Part shown: piece after piece, positions 1 through 8,157 of the stretch
Layout of the letters: the number at the start of each line of letters is the position of its first letter
Numbering within the stretch: the first letter of the stretch is position 1
Assembly: GCF_004138295.1 (NCBI RefSeq)
Contig: NZ_SCFM01000006.1
Location: 310,001 to 374,000 of the forward strand
Direction: 5' to 3'
Source of the DNA: Ectobacillus funiculus
Lineage (GTDB): Bacteria > Bacillota > Bacilli > Bacillales > Bacillaceae_G
DNA length: 64,000 bases
Made by a program: the position numbers and the translations under genes
The notes under the pieces: model-generated
Database searches by the model: none
Seen by the model: only the letters and a program-made list of their open reading frames with translations
What the model was told of the DNA's origin: nothing

Positions 1-851
1 TCCGCTTAGAAGCTGATCTTACAGATACAATCTATACAGATGAACACAGACTAAGGCAGGTTCTAAAAAACCTATTGTCAAACGCCTTTAAATTTACGGA
101 AAAGGGCGGAGTAGCGCTTCATATCCACCGAGTACAAACAGCGATACTGCCTGACCAGCAGACTGCACTTGCCTTCTCCGTCAGCGATACAGGCATCGGC
201 ATTCAAAAAGAAGAGCAAGAGCTGATCTTCCAAGCATTTAAACAAGCCGATGGGACAACGAACAGAAAATACGGCGGAACAGGCCTTGGATTATCCATCA
301 GTCGGGATATCGCGCACTTGTTAGGTGGAGCCATTGAGCTGCAAAGCGAGAAAGGTATAGGAAGCACCTTTACGCTGTACTTGCCCATCTCCGAAGCCTC
401 AGGCACAAAGAATGCTGAACTGGAAGCTGCTAGTGCAGTAGAAGTTGAGACATCACATCCGGGCACAGAAGATCCTCTCTTGCAGGAGAAAAAGGTGCTG
501 ATTATTGATGACGATATGCGTAACATTTTTGCACTGACGACAGCTCTTGAGCAACAAAAGATGCAGGTGCTGTTTGCTGAAAACGGAAAAGATGGGATTG
601 AGCTGCTGCAAAAGCATCCTGATACCGATATTGTTTTAATGGATATTATGCTCCCGGAAATGAACGGCTACGAAGCGATGCAGGCAATACGAAAAATGCC
701 TAAATTTCAAAATATCCCTATTGTCGCACTAACCGCAAAGGCAATGAAGCAGGACAGAGAAAGATGTATTGCCGCCGGTGCGTCTGATTACATCAGCAAG
801 CCTATACAATTAGAACAGCTTTTTTCTGTGATGAAAGTTTGGTTTTATTAA
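1..851 (+). CDS. Hybrid histidine kinase, C-terminal part (HATPase-REC)
   Basis: The reading frame is open from base 3 at the window edge, so the N-terminal sensor and dimerisation parts lie upstream. Visible first is a HATPase_c domain with the N box (LLSNAFKFTEKGG), the G1 box (SDTGIGI) and the G2 box (GGTGLGLSI). It is followed after a linker by a REC domain with the acidic DDD patch, the phospho-acceptor Asp in VLMDIMLPEMNG and the conserved Lys in YISKPIQ. The protein autophosphorylates and passes phosphate to its own receiver. A CheR-type methyltransferase follows directly. This arrangement resembles RsbK-RsbM of B. cereus, where methylation tunes a kinase feeding sigma-B. That link is inferred from order and domains only, because sigB itself is not in the window. 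Confidence 0.85.
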   Translation, partial: RLEADLTDTIYTDEHRLRQVLKNLLSNAFKFTEKGGVALHIHRVQTAILPDQQTALAFSVSDTGIGIQKEEQELIFQAFKQADGTTNRKYGGTGLGLSISRDIAHLLGGAIELQSEKGIGSTFTLYLPISEASGTKNAELEAASAVEVETSHPGTEDPLLQEKKVLIIDDDMRNIFALTTALEQQKMQVLFAENGKDGIELLQKHPDTDIVLMDIMLPEMNGYEAMQAIRKMPKFQNIPIVALTAKAMKQDRERCIAAGASDYISKPIQLEQLFSVMKVWFY

Positions 852-867
852 TTAGGAGGGACAGACC

Positions 868-1737
868 ATTCTAGACAGTAAACTATTTAACTCTTATATT
901 CCAAGTGCTACAGGTGGGACAGATGACCTAGAAAGACTTGAAATTGAACTGCTTCTTGAGGCAATATATCGGCACTATGACTTTGACTTTCGTGATTATA
1001 CATTCGCTTCTATGCAAAGAAGGATCAAGTATCGGATGCAAATAGAGCATTTGCCCAACGTATCAGCGTTACAAGCGCAAGTGCTCCACAATCCGAAAAT
1101 GATGAAGAAGCTGCTTGATGATTTCTCTATTCATGTGACGGAAATGTTTCGTGATCCAGAATTCTTCCTCGCCTTTCGTCAAAAGGTCGTTCCCATATTA
1201 AGAAAGCTGCCTCATATCCGGATTTGGCATGCCGGTTGCTCTACTGGCGAAGAGGTATATTCGATGGCTATTTTGCTGTATGAGGAAGGGCTATATGAAA
1301 GGACAAAATTATATGCAACAGATATGAATGAATCGCTCATTAACATAGCTGAGCAAGCTATGTTTCCGTTACAAAAAATGCGGTTATATACGAGAAATTA
1401 CTTACATGCCGGAGGGAGCAGAGCATTCTCCGAATATTACACCATTAAAGATGATTATGCTGCGTTTCATTCCTTTTTCACAAAAAATGTTACCTTTGCG
1501 CAGCATAATCTAACTGTCGATCAATCCTTTAATGAGTTTCATGTCATTATCTGCAGAAATGTTCTGATTTACTTTAATAGAACATTGGCCAATCGCGTTC
1601 ACGACTTATTTTATGAAAGCTTAGCACCGTCCGGTTTTTTAGGCCTTGGCAGTAAAGAACAGCTGATGTCTACTAATAAACATATTTATTATGAGGAGAT
1701 TGATACCTGTGGGAGAATCTATCAAAAAATTAAATGA
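868..1737 (+). CDS. CheR-type protein methyltransferase, ATT start
   Basis: This is an S-adenosylmethionine-dependent protein-glutamate methyltransferase of the CheR family. It shows the SAM-binding motif HAGCSTGEEVYSMAI, the family motif TEMFRDPEFF and the late motif CRNVLIYFN. The first ATG (1012) would remove the helical N-terminal domain. The frame is open back to 856, and the only well-placed start is ATT at 868, seven bases after a strong AGGAGGG (854-860). Starting there adds about 48 residues including ELLLEAIYRHYDFDFRDY, which is normal for CheR N-termini. The gene lies 16 bp after the hybrid kinase and overlaps the next kinase, so it is probably one operon. It is likely an RsbM-like modifier of the upstream kinase rather than a chemotaxis CheR, since no other che genes are present. 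Confidence 0.85.
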   Translation: MLDSKLFNSYIPSATGGTDDLERLEIELLLEAIYRHYDFDFRDYTFASMQRRIKYRMQIEHLPNVSALQAQVLHNPKMMKKLLDDFSIHVTEMFRDPEFFLAFRQKVVPILRKLPHIRIWHAGCSTGEEVYSMAILLYEEGLYERTKLYATDMNESLINIAEQAMFPLQKMRLYTRNYLHAGGSRAFSEYYTIKDDYAAFHSFFTKNVTFAQHNLTVDQSFNEFHVIICRNVLIYFNRTLANRVHDLFYESLAPSGFLGLGSKEQLMSTNKHIYYEEIDTCGRIYQKIK

Positions 1738-3529
1738 AGTCCAGCAAAAGGTCAATATTTTAATGGTTGATGACCGCCCAGAGAATTTGTTTGCACTCCA
1801 ATCCGTGCTTGCCTATTCCAACTATAATCTCGTTACCGCTACTTCTGGCGAAGAGGCATTGAAGCACGTACTACAGGAGGATTTCTCCGTTATTTTACTT
1901 GATGTACAAATGCCTGGAATGAACGGCTTTGAAACAGCTAAACTCATTAAGGCAAGAGAAAGATCGAAACAAATCCCAATTGTTTTCATCACTGCCATTA
2001 GCCAAGCCTTAGAACATGTAAAAAACGGGTATAGTGTCGGTGCCATTGATTATATTTTTAAACCATTTCATCCTGAAACATTAAGGATGAAGGTGAAGGC
2101 ACTTGTAGAAATGCAGCAGCAGCAGGAACAAATTAAATTGCAAAATGAGCTGCTTCGCATCATTGGGGAAACTACAACAGATACCATTGTCACATTCGAC
2201 CATTTAGGCCACATTTTAACCGTAAATGAGGCCGTTACAAATATGTTTGGGTACACATCTGCCGAGTGTATCGGCCTGCATATCAATCGACTCGTTCCTA
2301 CCCTTCACTTTCGTTCGTCGGGAGAAAACGAACGAATTGTCGAAACTGTCGCACTGCGAAAGGATAAGACAAAGTTCCCAAGCGACATTCAAATTGGGAT
2401 GGCAGCTGTCAAGAAGCAGCAAATTTTCGTCTGCTCTATCCGGGACGTAACCGAGCGGAAGCTGTCGGATGAAGAACGTTTCCGCCGCATTTTTAACGCT
2501 ACTCCTTGCTTAATTGAACTTCGGTCCCTTGAAGATAAACGCTATATGAACGTGAATGAAAGCTGGCTCAGCTACACAGGGCATACGTACGAGGACATTA
2601 TGAAGCAAACACACGAGGAAATCCAATATATCATGGATTTAGATGGACTTGGAGAAACCTCTGTCGGAATTTTCGAATTAACAGCACCTGTCCGAAATGC
2701 ACGGATTAGCTATTGGACAAAATCACAAGATATGCGCGAAGGGCTGCTCTCAACAGAGATTATGGAAATACGAGGAGAAGCATGCATCCTGAGCATTATT
2801 ACCGATATTACCGATAGAGTTGCTGTCGAAAAGGAAATCGCAAAATTTGCTAGATTAAACCTAATGGGCGAAATGGCTGCCGGGATTATCCATGAAATCC
2901 GAAACCCGATGACAACGGTTCGCGGCTTCTTGCAAATGTCAAAAAACCACCCTTCAACCGAGTACATCGACATTATGATTGAAGAACTGGATCGAACTCA
3001 CAATATTATTACAGAGTTTCTTTCCGTAACAAAAACAGCTGCAACATTGCGTGTACCAAAGCAGTTAAATGATATCGTCCAAACGTTGTTTCCTCTTATT
3101 CAGGCAAAGGCGATGGTATCCGATAAATACGCCTGCATGGAGCTTGGAGACTGTCCGCCTTTATCCTTGGATGAAAAGGAGATTCGCCAGCTGATTTTGA
3201 ATCTAGCCTTAAACGGACTAGAAGCAATGTCAAGCAAGGGTGTTTTAACCATTAAAACATATACAAATGGGCCTGAAGTTATTTTGGAGGTACAAGATGA
3301 AGGCTACGGTATTAAGGAAGAGCTGCTTGAGAAAATCGGGACTCCTTTTTTCAGCACAAAGGTAAATGGAACCGGTCTTGGTTTATCGGTCTGTCACGGA
3401 GTTGTCGCTCGCCACAATGCTGTTATGAAGGTTAAAACAAGTGAACAGGGAACGAAATTTCTGATACATTTCAATACAGAAAACTCGCCGATTGACGAGC
3501 CCTGCTCTCGGGCAAAGACAGAGGCGTAG
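1709..3529 (+). CDS. REC-PAS-PAS histidine kinase
   Basis: This is a cytoplasmic hybrid kinase. An N-terminal REC domain (ILMVDDRPENLFAL, phospho-Asp in VILLDVQMPGMNG, Lys in IFKPFHPE) is followed by two PAS domains. The His phospho-acceptor is in GIIHEIRNPMTTVRG, the form found in Bacillus sporulation-type kinases, and an HATPase_c domain (NLALNGLEAM, DEGYGI, GTGLGLSVC) completes it. A GTG at 1709, ten bases after AGGAG, is the best start; an ATG at 1691 is possible but has no ribosome site. It overlaps the end of cheR by 29 bp, which points to translational coupling. The last 16 codons (3479-3526) and the stop lie inside a copy of the dispersed repeat, so the native C-terminus has been replaced or extended by repeat sequence. 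Confidence 0.85.
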   Translation: MGESIKKLNEVQQKVNILMVDDRPENLFALQSVLAYSNYNLVTATSGEEALKHVLQEDFSVILLDVQMPGMNGFETAKLIKARERSKQIPIVFITAISQALEHVKNGYSVGAIDYIFKPFHPETLRMKVKALVEMQQQQEQIKLQNELLRIIGETTTDTIVTFDHLGHILTVNEAVTNMFGYTSAECIGLHINRLVPTLHFRSSGENERIVETVALRKDKTKFPSDIQIGMAAVKKQQIFVCSIRDVTERKLSDEERFRRIFNATPCLIELRSLEDKRYMNVNESWLSYTGHTYEDIMKQTHEEIQYIMDLDGLGETSVGIFELTAPVRNARISYWTKSQDMREGLLSTEIMEIRGEACILSIITDITDRVAVEKEIAKFARLNLMGEMAAGIIHEIRNPMTTVRGFLQMSKNHPSTEYIDIMIEELDRTHNIITEFLSVTKTAATLRVPKQLNDIVQTLFPLIQAKAMVSDKYACMELGDCPPLSLDEKEIRQLILNLALNGLEAMSSKGVLTIKTYTNGPEVILEVQDEGYGIKEELLEKIGTPFFSTKVNGTGLGLSVCHGVVARHNAVMKVKTSEQGTKFLIHFNTENSPIDEPCSRAKTEA

Positions 3530-3610
3530 CCTTACTTACACTGTATTCCTAAAATTTCTCACTACGTCGAATGGTCTTCGGGCTAGAAATGTATGCTTCC
3601 TTAAAATGCG
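3478..3610 (+). repeat. Dispersed repeat family A, copy 1
   Basis: Near-full copy in forward orientation. It begins with GAAAACTCGCCGATTGACGAG and ends near CTTCCTTAAAATG. It overlaps the 3' end of the hybrid kinase gene and supplies its stop codon. Confidence 0.85.
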
Positions 3611-3664
3611 AAGAGAAGTAACAGGATTCGGGATTGCCTTCCTCCTGTCGCTTCTCTTCCTTTT
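3610..3664. terminator. Hairpin between convergent genes
   Basis: A long stem pairs GAAGAGAAG and ACAGGA with TCCTGT and CTTCTCTTC, followed by CTTTTG. It lies between the convergent kinase and MFS genes and can serve either strand. Confidence 0.6.
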
Positions 3665-3676
3665 GTTATCCTTCTT

Positions 3677-4864
3677 CTATGTCGCCCGCTTTTTTGCTGG
3701 CTCTTGGTAGAAAGCGGGCGACGCAATCCATCTGCTAGCAAGAACAGTGCCTACTAAGCTTAACACTCCGGTAAACAAAAAGCCCCCTGTTAGCCCAAAT
3801 ACATCTCCAATTCCTCCTGCTAGTAACGGACCTCCAAACATACCGAGCGAAAAGATTGCCTGAAAAAAACCCATCGCTGTCGCACGCTGCTCAGGTGAAA
3901 CATTTCGAATCGCAAGAGCAAGCAGAACAGGAAAAATAAGCCCTTGTCCAAATCCGTTGCATGCCTGTGAGAAAAGAAGCATCCCAAAGGAAGTTGTGAA
4001 TGGAATGGATATTGTACAAACAGCCGATAATACAAACCCAAGCATTACGGTTTGCTTCTCGCCTATTTTTCTCACGACAATGGATCCGCTTATATAACCG
4101 GCAATTGCATTAGGGAGGGTTGTTAGGAGTGCTAACATTCCTAGTTCGCCTTTAGATGCCCCTAAGCTCGCCGCATGCAGCGGTGTAAATCCAAACATCG
4201 TTGTAAATACGATCGACTGCGCAAGTACAGCGATTAATGAGATCGACAGAAGGGACCATTGTTTTCCCACTCGAAACAAATCACCAACGGCAACCGGATG
4301 ACGCTGCTCGCTCATCTTCTCCTCTTGAATGAAAAAGGCTGCAAACAAACCAATGCCGCCAACAGCTGCACCGAGAAAAAATGGTGCATGCCATCCGTAA
4401 TGCTCTGCAAAATACCCCCCAGAAGCTGTTGCCAGCATTTGCCCGATGCTGTTAAAAAAACTAATTAACCCCATCGCTTTTGCGGCTTCCTCTCTTGGAA
4501 AATAGCTAGAAAACAACACGGTAAATAACACCCAGCTCGAAGCCGCGACTCCTGCTAATGCCCGAAAAATCAGGGCAGACAATGCCGTACTATCAAACGT
4601 AAAGCCTAAGCTGCTGAATGCCGCGCATGCCATACCAAGCAAAATAAACACCTTTCGTTTTCCAATCCGATCCGACCAAATTCCAAGCGGGACACGAAGA
4701 AGCATTTGTGTAAGTCCGTAGCTTCCCAGCACAAGACCGACAAAAAATAAAGAACCGCCTGTATGCTCAACATACGGTGCAAGAACCGGAACATACGTAT
4801 ACATTGAAAACCAAAACGCTACTGTTGACACATAAAAAATAACTCTGTTTCTTTTCAATTCCAT
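3677..4864 (-). CDS. MFS transporter, 12-TM exporter type
   Basis: A 395-residue major facilitator superfamily protein with about 12 hydrophobic segments. The MFS signature after TM2 is visible as GIWSDRIGKRKV (the G-x-x-x-D-R-x-G-R/K-R/K form), and a second half-repeat is present. No substrate can be assigned. The family includes Bacillus exporters of the YwoG/YwoD kind. It is a single-gene unit between a bidirectional hairpin (3610-3664) on its 3' side and a hairpin near 4991-5031 upstream that belongs to ktrD. The basic tail PAKKRAT ends the protein. Confidence 0.85.
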   Translation of the reverse strand: MELKRNRVIFYVSTVAFWFSMYTYVPVLAPYVEHTGGSLFFVGLVLGSYGLTQMLLRVPLGIWSDRIGKRKVFILLGMACAAFSSLGFTFDSTALSALIFRALAGVAASSWVLFTVLFSSYFPREEAAKAMGLISFFNSIGQMLATASGGYFAEHYGWHAPFFLGAAVGGIGLFAAFFIQEEKMSEQRHPVAVGDLFRVGKQWSLLSISLIAVLAQSIVFTTMFGFTPLHAASLGASKGELGMLALLTTLPNAIAGYISGSIVVRKIGEKQTVMLGFVLSAVCTISIPFTTSFGMLLFSQACNGFGQGLIFPVLLALAIRNVSPEQRATAMGFFQAIFSLGMFGGPLLAGGIGDVFGLTGGFLFTGVLSLVGTVLASRWIASPAFYQEPAKKRAT

Positions 4865-4990
4865 TCCGTTTTCCCCTTTAACTAAACCGCTTTCAATTCA
4901 TTGTTCTATTCTATCTTTCTATCTATTATTTTGCAATTGGCGCGTCCTATCGTTTCCCCCAAAAAATATCGTCATACGGCAGCTTTTATA

Positions 4991-5031
4991 TAAAACGCCT
5001 ATCACCTCACTGACAAAGGTAATAGGCGTTA
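4991..5031 (-). terminator. Terminator downstream of ktrD-like gene
   Basis: The stem AACGCCTAT/ATAGGCGTT with a 19-nt loop is followed on the minus strand by TTTATATAA, directly after the K+ transporter stop. Confidence 0.7.
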
Positions 5032-5055
5032 CACTACACGTTCATATCTATCTAA

Positions 5056-6417
5056 TTATCCAATACTCACTCGCTCCTGCGGATAATGGATATTCTCCTT
5101 AACCACTTTTCCGCGAATTAAAAACAGGAGCGAGAAAATACCAATACGTCCGATAAACATCAGCGCAATCAAAAGCAATTTCCCTAGCGTACTTAACTCT
5201 GATGTGATACCAAGAGACAGGCCGGTTGTCCCAAAGGCAGAGCACACTTCAAACACAATAGCCGTCAAACTCAGTGAGGGCTCCGTGCTAGCTAAGATGA
5301 TAAACGATACAGCACACAAAAACACCGCTACTGTCAAAACAATGAACGAACGATGCACATCAACAGGATGAATTTCCTTCCGAAAGACCTTCACTGTAGA
5401 GCGTCCTTTTGCGTAAGCCAAAATACTCAGCGCCACAATCGCAAATGTTGTCGTACGAATACCGCTTCCCACACTGCTGGGAGATGCTCCGATAAACATA
5501 AGTGCAGCCAGTACAAGCTGAGTTGGTGTAGAAAAATCGTTTAAATCCATCGTAACAAGACCTCCACTTCGCGTGGACACTCCTTGAAACAATGCATAAA
5601 ATAATGCTTCATGCCATGTCTTATCAGCAAAAAAATGATGACGGTCAAAAAAGTAAATAAAAAATGTGCCAATGACAAGCAGCAAAAAGAAGGTGCTTGT
5701 CGTCAGCTTCGTAAATAACGAAAAGCGATACGGGCTCTTTCCCTTGCCCTTATATGTAATATATTCTTTAAGCTCAACCAGCACAGGAAAACCAATCGCA
5801 CCTAGAATCACCAAGATCATATGAACCGCTTGTACGAAATAATCATGAGCATACGGAATCATTGATTGACCGGTAATATCAAATCCTGCATTGGTCGCGG
5901 CATTTACAGCAGCAAACAATCCATGCAAATAAGCCTCTTGCCACGTTCGGTAATACTGCAAAAAATATGTGCCTAACACAACCGACCCAATAAGCTCTAT
6001 CGTAATAATAATACTTAAAATTTCTCGCATAAGCTGGACTAAACCGGAAAAGGTGGAACGATTTTGGTCAATCATAATAAGCTGCCGTTCCTTAAATCCA
6101 ATTTTCTTCCCCATAATAAGCCAAACGAACGTCCCGAGCGTCATAATGCCAATGCCGCCAAACTGGACAATAAAAATTAAAATAAAATAACCGGTTGTAC
6201 TAAATGTTTCGGCGGTAGAAACAACTGTAAGACCTGTTACACTCACAGCACTTGCCGCCGTAAATAACGCATCTACAATAGAAAGCTCAGCGCCTGGATT
6301 CCGTGCCGCCGGAAGCAGTAAAAGAACGGTAGAAACCATTACAGCTAAGAAATAAAACAGCACAATCAATTGTACCGAGGATAGCTTTTCACTCATAGTT
6401 CTTACTTTAAACGCCAT
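5056..6417 (-). CDS. ktrD: Ktr-type K+ uptake channel subunit
   Basis: Membrane ion-translocating subunit of a KtrCD/KtrAB-type potassium uptake system. The four selectivity-loop regions of the TrkH/KtrB fold are visible in order: SVTGLT, NAGFD, STRSGG and GTTGLS, each with the conserved Gly. Its length of 453 residues fits the family. The ATG at 6417 has GAGGGA eight bases upstream and is preferred to the TTG two codons earlier. No RCK-domain partner (KtrA/KtrC) lies beside it, as is also the case for ktrD in B. subtilis. The ktrD versus ktrB choice rests on this stand-alone position, so the symbol is tentative. Confidence 0.8.
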   Translation of the reverse strand: MAFKVRTMSEKLSSVQLIVLFYFLAVMVSTVLLLLPAARNPGAELSIVDALFTAASAVSVTGLTVVSTAETFSTTGYFILIFIVQFGGIGIMTLGTFVWLIMGKKIGFKERQLIMIDQNRSTFSGLVQLMREILSIIITIELIGSVVLGTYFLQYYRTWQEAYLHGLFAAVNAATNAGFDITGQSMIPYAHDYFVQAVHMILVILGAIGFPVLVELKEYITYKGKGKSPYRFSLFTKLTTSTFFLLLVIGTFFIYFFDRHHFFADKTWHEALFYALFQGVSTRSGGLVTMDLNDFSTPTQLVLAALMFIGASPSSVGSGIRTTTFAIVALSILAYAKGRSTVKVFRKEIHPVDVHRSFIVLTVAVFLCAVSFIILASTEPSLSLTAIVFEVCSAFGTTGLSLGITSELSTLGKLLLIALMFIGRIGIFSLLFLIRGKVVKENIHYPQERVSIG

Positions 6418-6487
6418 CTGCAAAATCCCTCATTATTCACAAAATCAATACGTTTCATTATAACAAAGGATGGGATAAAAAAAAAAG

Positions 6488-6769
6488 AATGGAATTTGCT
6501 TCGCTCTTTTCACTGTCGCCGCTGTGGAAACTGTCCACTCCTTTTCAACGGCAAAAACAAATGCAACATACCAAACTGTGTTCGCTTCGGTTACCTCTGG
6601 AATTGGCAGTATTATCGGAAACTCAACAGAAGGACTCATTATTGACTATTTCAATACGGCGTTTCTCTACTTTATTTTATTTCTATTTTGCAGTGTCTCT
6701 GCCGTTTGTTATGGGGCATTTCATATCTCATCTCGAAAATACAGCCATCCTGTTGAGCAAAGCGTATAG
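6488..6769 (+). pseudogene. MFS transporter remnant (C-terminal end)
   Basis: An open frame encodes the tail of a major facilitator protein, with KTNATYQTVFASVTSGIGSI followed by a last hydrophobic helix. The frame lacks a plausible start and the preceding ten transmembrane helices, and an A-run interrupts it at the left. It looks like the surviving 3' end of a deleted transporter gene. Confidence 0.6.
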
Positions 6770-6797
6770 GTAACATAACACACTCAGCATAAAATGA

Positions 6798-6843
6798 AAA
6801 AGAACCGCCATTTTCTTTCTAAGAAAGGATGGCGGTTCTTCTT
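6798..6843. terminator. Terminator after cotJC
   Basis: The perfect stem AAGAACCGCCAT/ATGGCGGTTCTT has T-rich flanks on both sides. It ends the minus-strand cotJ operon and could also stop plus-strand transcription. Confidence 0.8.
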
Positions 6844-6856
6844 CATTGTCTTCTAA

Positions 6857-7426
6857 TCAAAAAGCCTTCTTTTGATTTTGCTCTTCCTTCAATATCTCCA
6901 CTGCTTCCCGGAATCGCTGAGAATGTACAATTTCTCTTTCCCTTAAAAAGCGTAAGGAATCATTTAAATCAGGGTCATCCGACATATTAATAATCCACTG
7001 ATATGTCGCACGGGCCTTCTCTTCTGCGGCAATGTCTTCATATAAATCAGCAATCGGATCTCCTTTCGCCTGTATAAAGGTCGCGGTAAACGGAACGCCT
7101 GCCGCATTATGATAGAAGAGAGCACTATCATGGTTCGCATAATGCTCATCTAAGCCCGCATCACGCATTTGCTGCGGCGTTGCATCCTTAGTAAGCTTAT
7201 AAATCATCGTCGCAATCATTTCTAAATGAGCGAACTCCTCTGTCCCAATATCTGTTAATAATCCAATTACTTTATCAGGAATCGTATATCGTTGATTCAA
7301 ATAACGCAATGCCGCCGCGAGCTCACCGTCCGCTCCCCCATACTGTTCCACCAAAAATTTGGCAAGCCTTGGATTACACGTACTAACCTTTACAGGATAC
7401 TGCAGCTTTTTTTCGTAAATCCACAT
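6857..7426 (-). CDS. cotJC: Spore coat protein CotJC, manganese-catalase family
   Basis: A 189-residue member of the Mn-catalase fold found in the spore coat. The paired carboxylate/histidine metal-ligand helices are visible as GTEEFAHLEMIATMI and REREIVHSQRF, with a further EDIAAEEKAR helix. It is the last gene of cotJABC, 15 bp after cotJB. In B. subtilis the operon is made in the mother cell under sigma-E and the products sit in the inner coat. The Mn-catalase function is inferred from the fold. The full operon is present and looks intact. Confidence 0.92.
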   Translation of the reverse strand: MWIYEKKLQYPVKVSTCNPRLAKFLVEQYGGADGELAAALRYLNQRYTIPDKVIGLLTDIGTEEFAHLEMIATMIYKLTKDATPQQMRDAGLDEHYANHDSALFYHNAAGVPFTATFIQAKGDPIADLYEDIAAEEKARATYQWIINMSDDPDLNDSLRFLREREIVHSQRFREAVEILKEEQNQKKAF

Positions 7427-7441
7427 ATAATCCCTTCCTTT

Positions 7442-7711
7442 CTATACCTGCCAAGGCCAAGGTGAGTTGTTCCAGCTCCATTTCTCATCCGCATAGCTGT
7501 TTCCATATTGCTGCAAAGGACCAAATTTTGACTCGAAGGTCACCTTTGCTTGCTGCCTGTACTGTGCATACTGATTAAATTGATTAATAACAGCCAGATC
7601 CCAAGGATGGGTGTCTAAGTATAAGGTAAGCTCAACCAATACAAAGTCAGCTGCCTGCAAATCCTCAAGAAGCTCATAATATTCCTGCGGTAAAGGTTGC
7701 TGCATGCACAT
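7442..7711 (-). CDS. cotJB: Spore coat protein CotJB
   Basis: A small 89-residue soluble protein matching CotJB in length and in its middle position. It carries the characteristic segments YYELLEDLQAADFVLVELTL and TLYLDTHPWD, and ends in an aromatic-rich tail (WSWNNSPWPWQV). The ATG at 7711 follows a GGGGGT ribosome site; a second ATG lies two codons in. It is separated from cotJA by 6 bp. It probably helps assemble the CotJA/CotJC coat subcomplex. Confidence 0.9.
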   Translation of the reverse strand: MCMQQPLPQEYYELLEDLQAADFVLVELTLYLDTHPWDLAVINQFNQYAQYRQQAKVTFESKFGPLQQYGNSYADEKWSWNNSPWPWQV

Positions 7712-7717
7712 TACCCC

Positions 7718-7948
7718 CTACTTTTTATATGGATTTTCATAATAGTCATATAAAATAGGCCATAATGTCCCCTTTTTCAAAGCTTCCTTCGGGGGAAATT
7801 GCTCTAAATTAGGGGGCTGAAATCCTAAATATAAATGGGGAGGTGTAGAATAATATTTTTGTCCAATGGGCGGACATGGGTCAAATGCACTATGAAACGG
7901 AGTATAGGATTTCATCCGAGTAAAGGTTTGATCTGGTTGGTTCATCAT
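7718..7948 (-). CDS. cotJA: Spore coat associated protein CotJA
   Basis: A short, proline- and tyrosine-rich coat protein. The core FHSAFDPCPPIGQKYYSTPP is typical of CotJA. A GTG seven codons further upstream would enlarge the frame, but AAGGAGG sits directly before the ATG-ATG pair (7948/7945), so the start is placed there. It is the first gene of the cotJABC operon. A candidate sigma-E-like promoter lies about 70 bp upstream on the minus strand (AATACATT preceded by an ATA-containing -35 region), which agrees with mother-cell expression but is weak evidence. Confidence 0.88.
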   Translation of the reverse strand: MMNQPDQTFTRMKSYTPFHSAFDPCPPIGQKYYSTPPHLYLGFQPPNLEQFPPKEALKKGTLWPILYDYYENPYKK

Positions 7949-8157
7949 AAACCCCTCCTTATTCACCAACAGGGAATTTCACCTTTCTTTTCATCTCTTT
8001 GTAAATGTATTCTCCAAAGCTTCATATCATGAATATAAAAATTCTGAAAGGTATATATGCAAAAAATGGACATGATCCTCTTGTTGCGAGAAAAATCCTC
8101 CGCAAGCAAAATAGGCCCTGTCCGCTTTTTTGTTTAGTTATTTTGAGAATATCCTTA

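Noticed and set aside
3492-3710. A 72-aa plus-strand frame after the kinase
   Set aside because: Made of repeat family A and the following terminator hairpin; another frame of the same kind also appears in other copies (such as the one at 42935), so it is repeat-borne noise.
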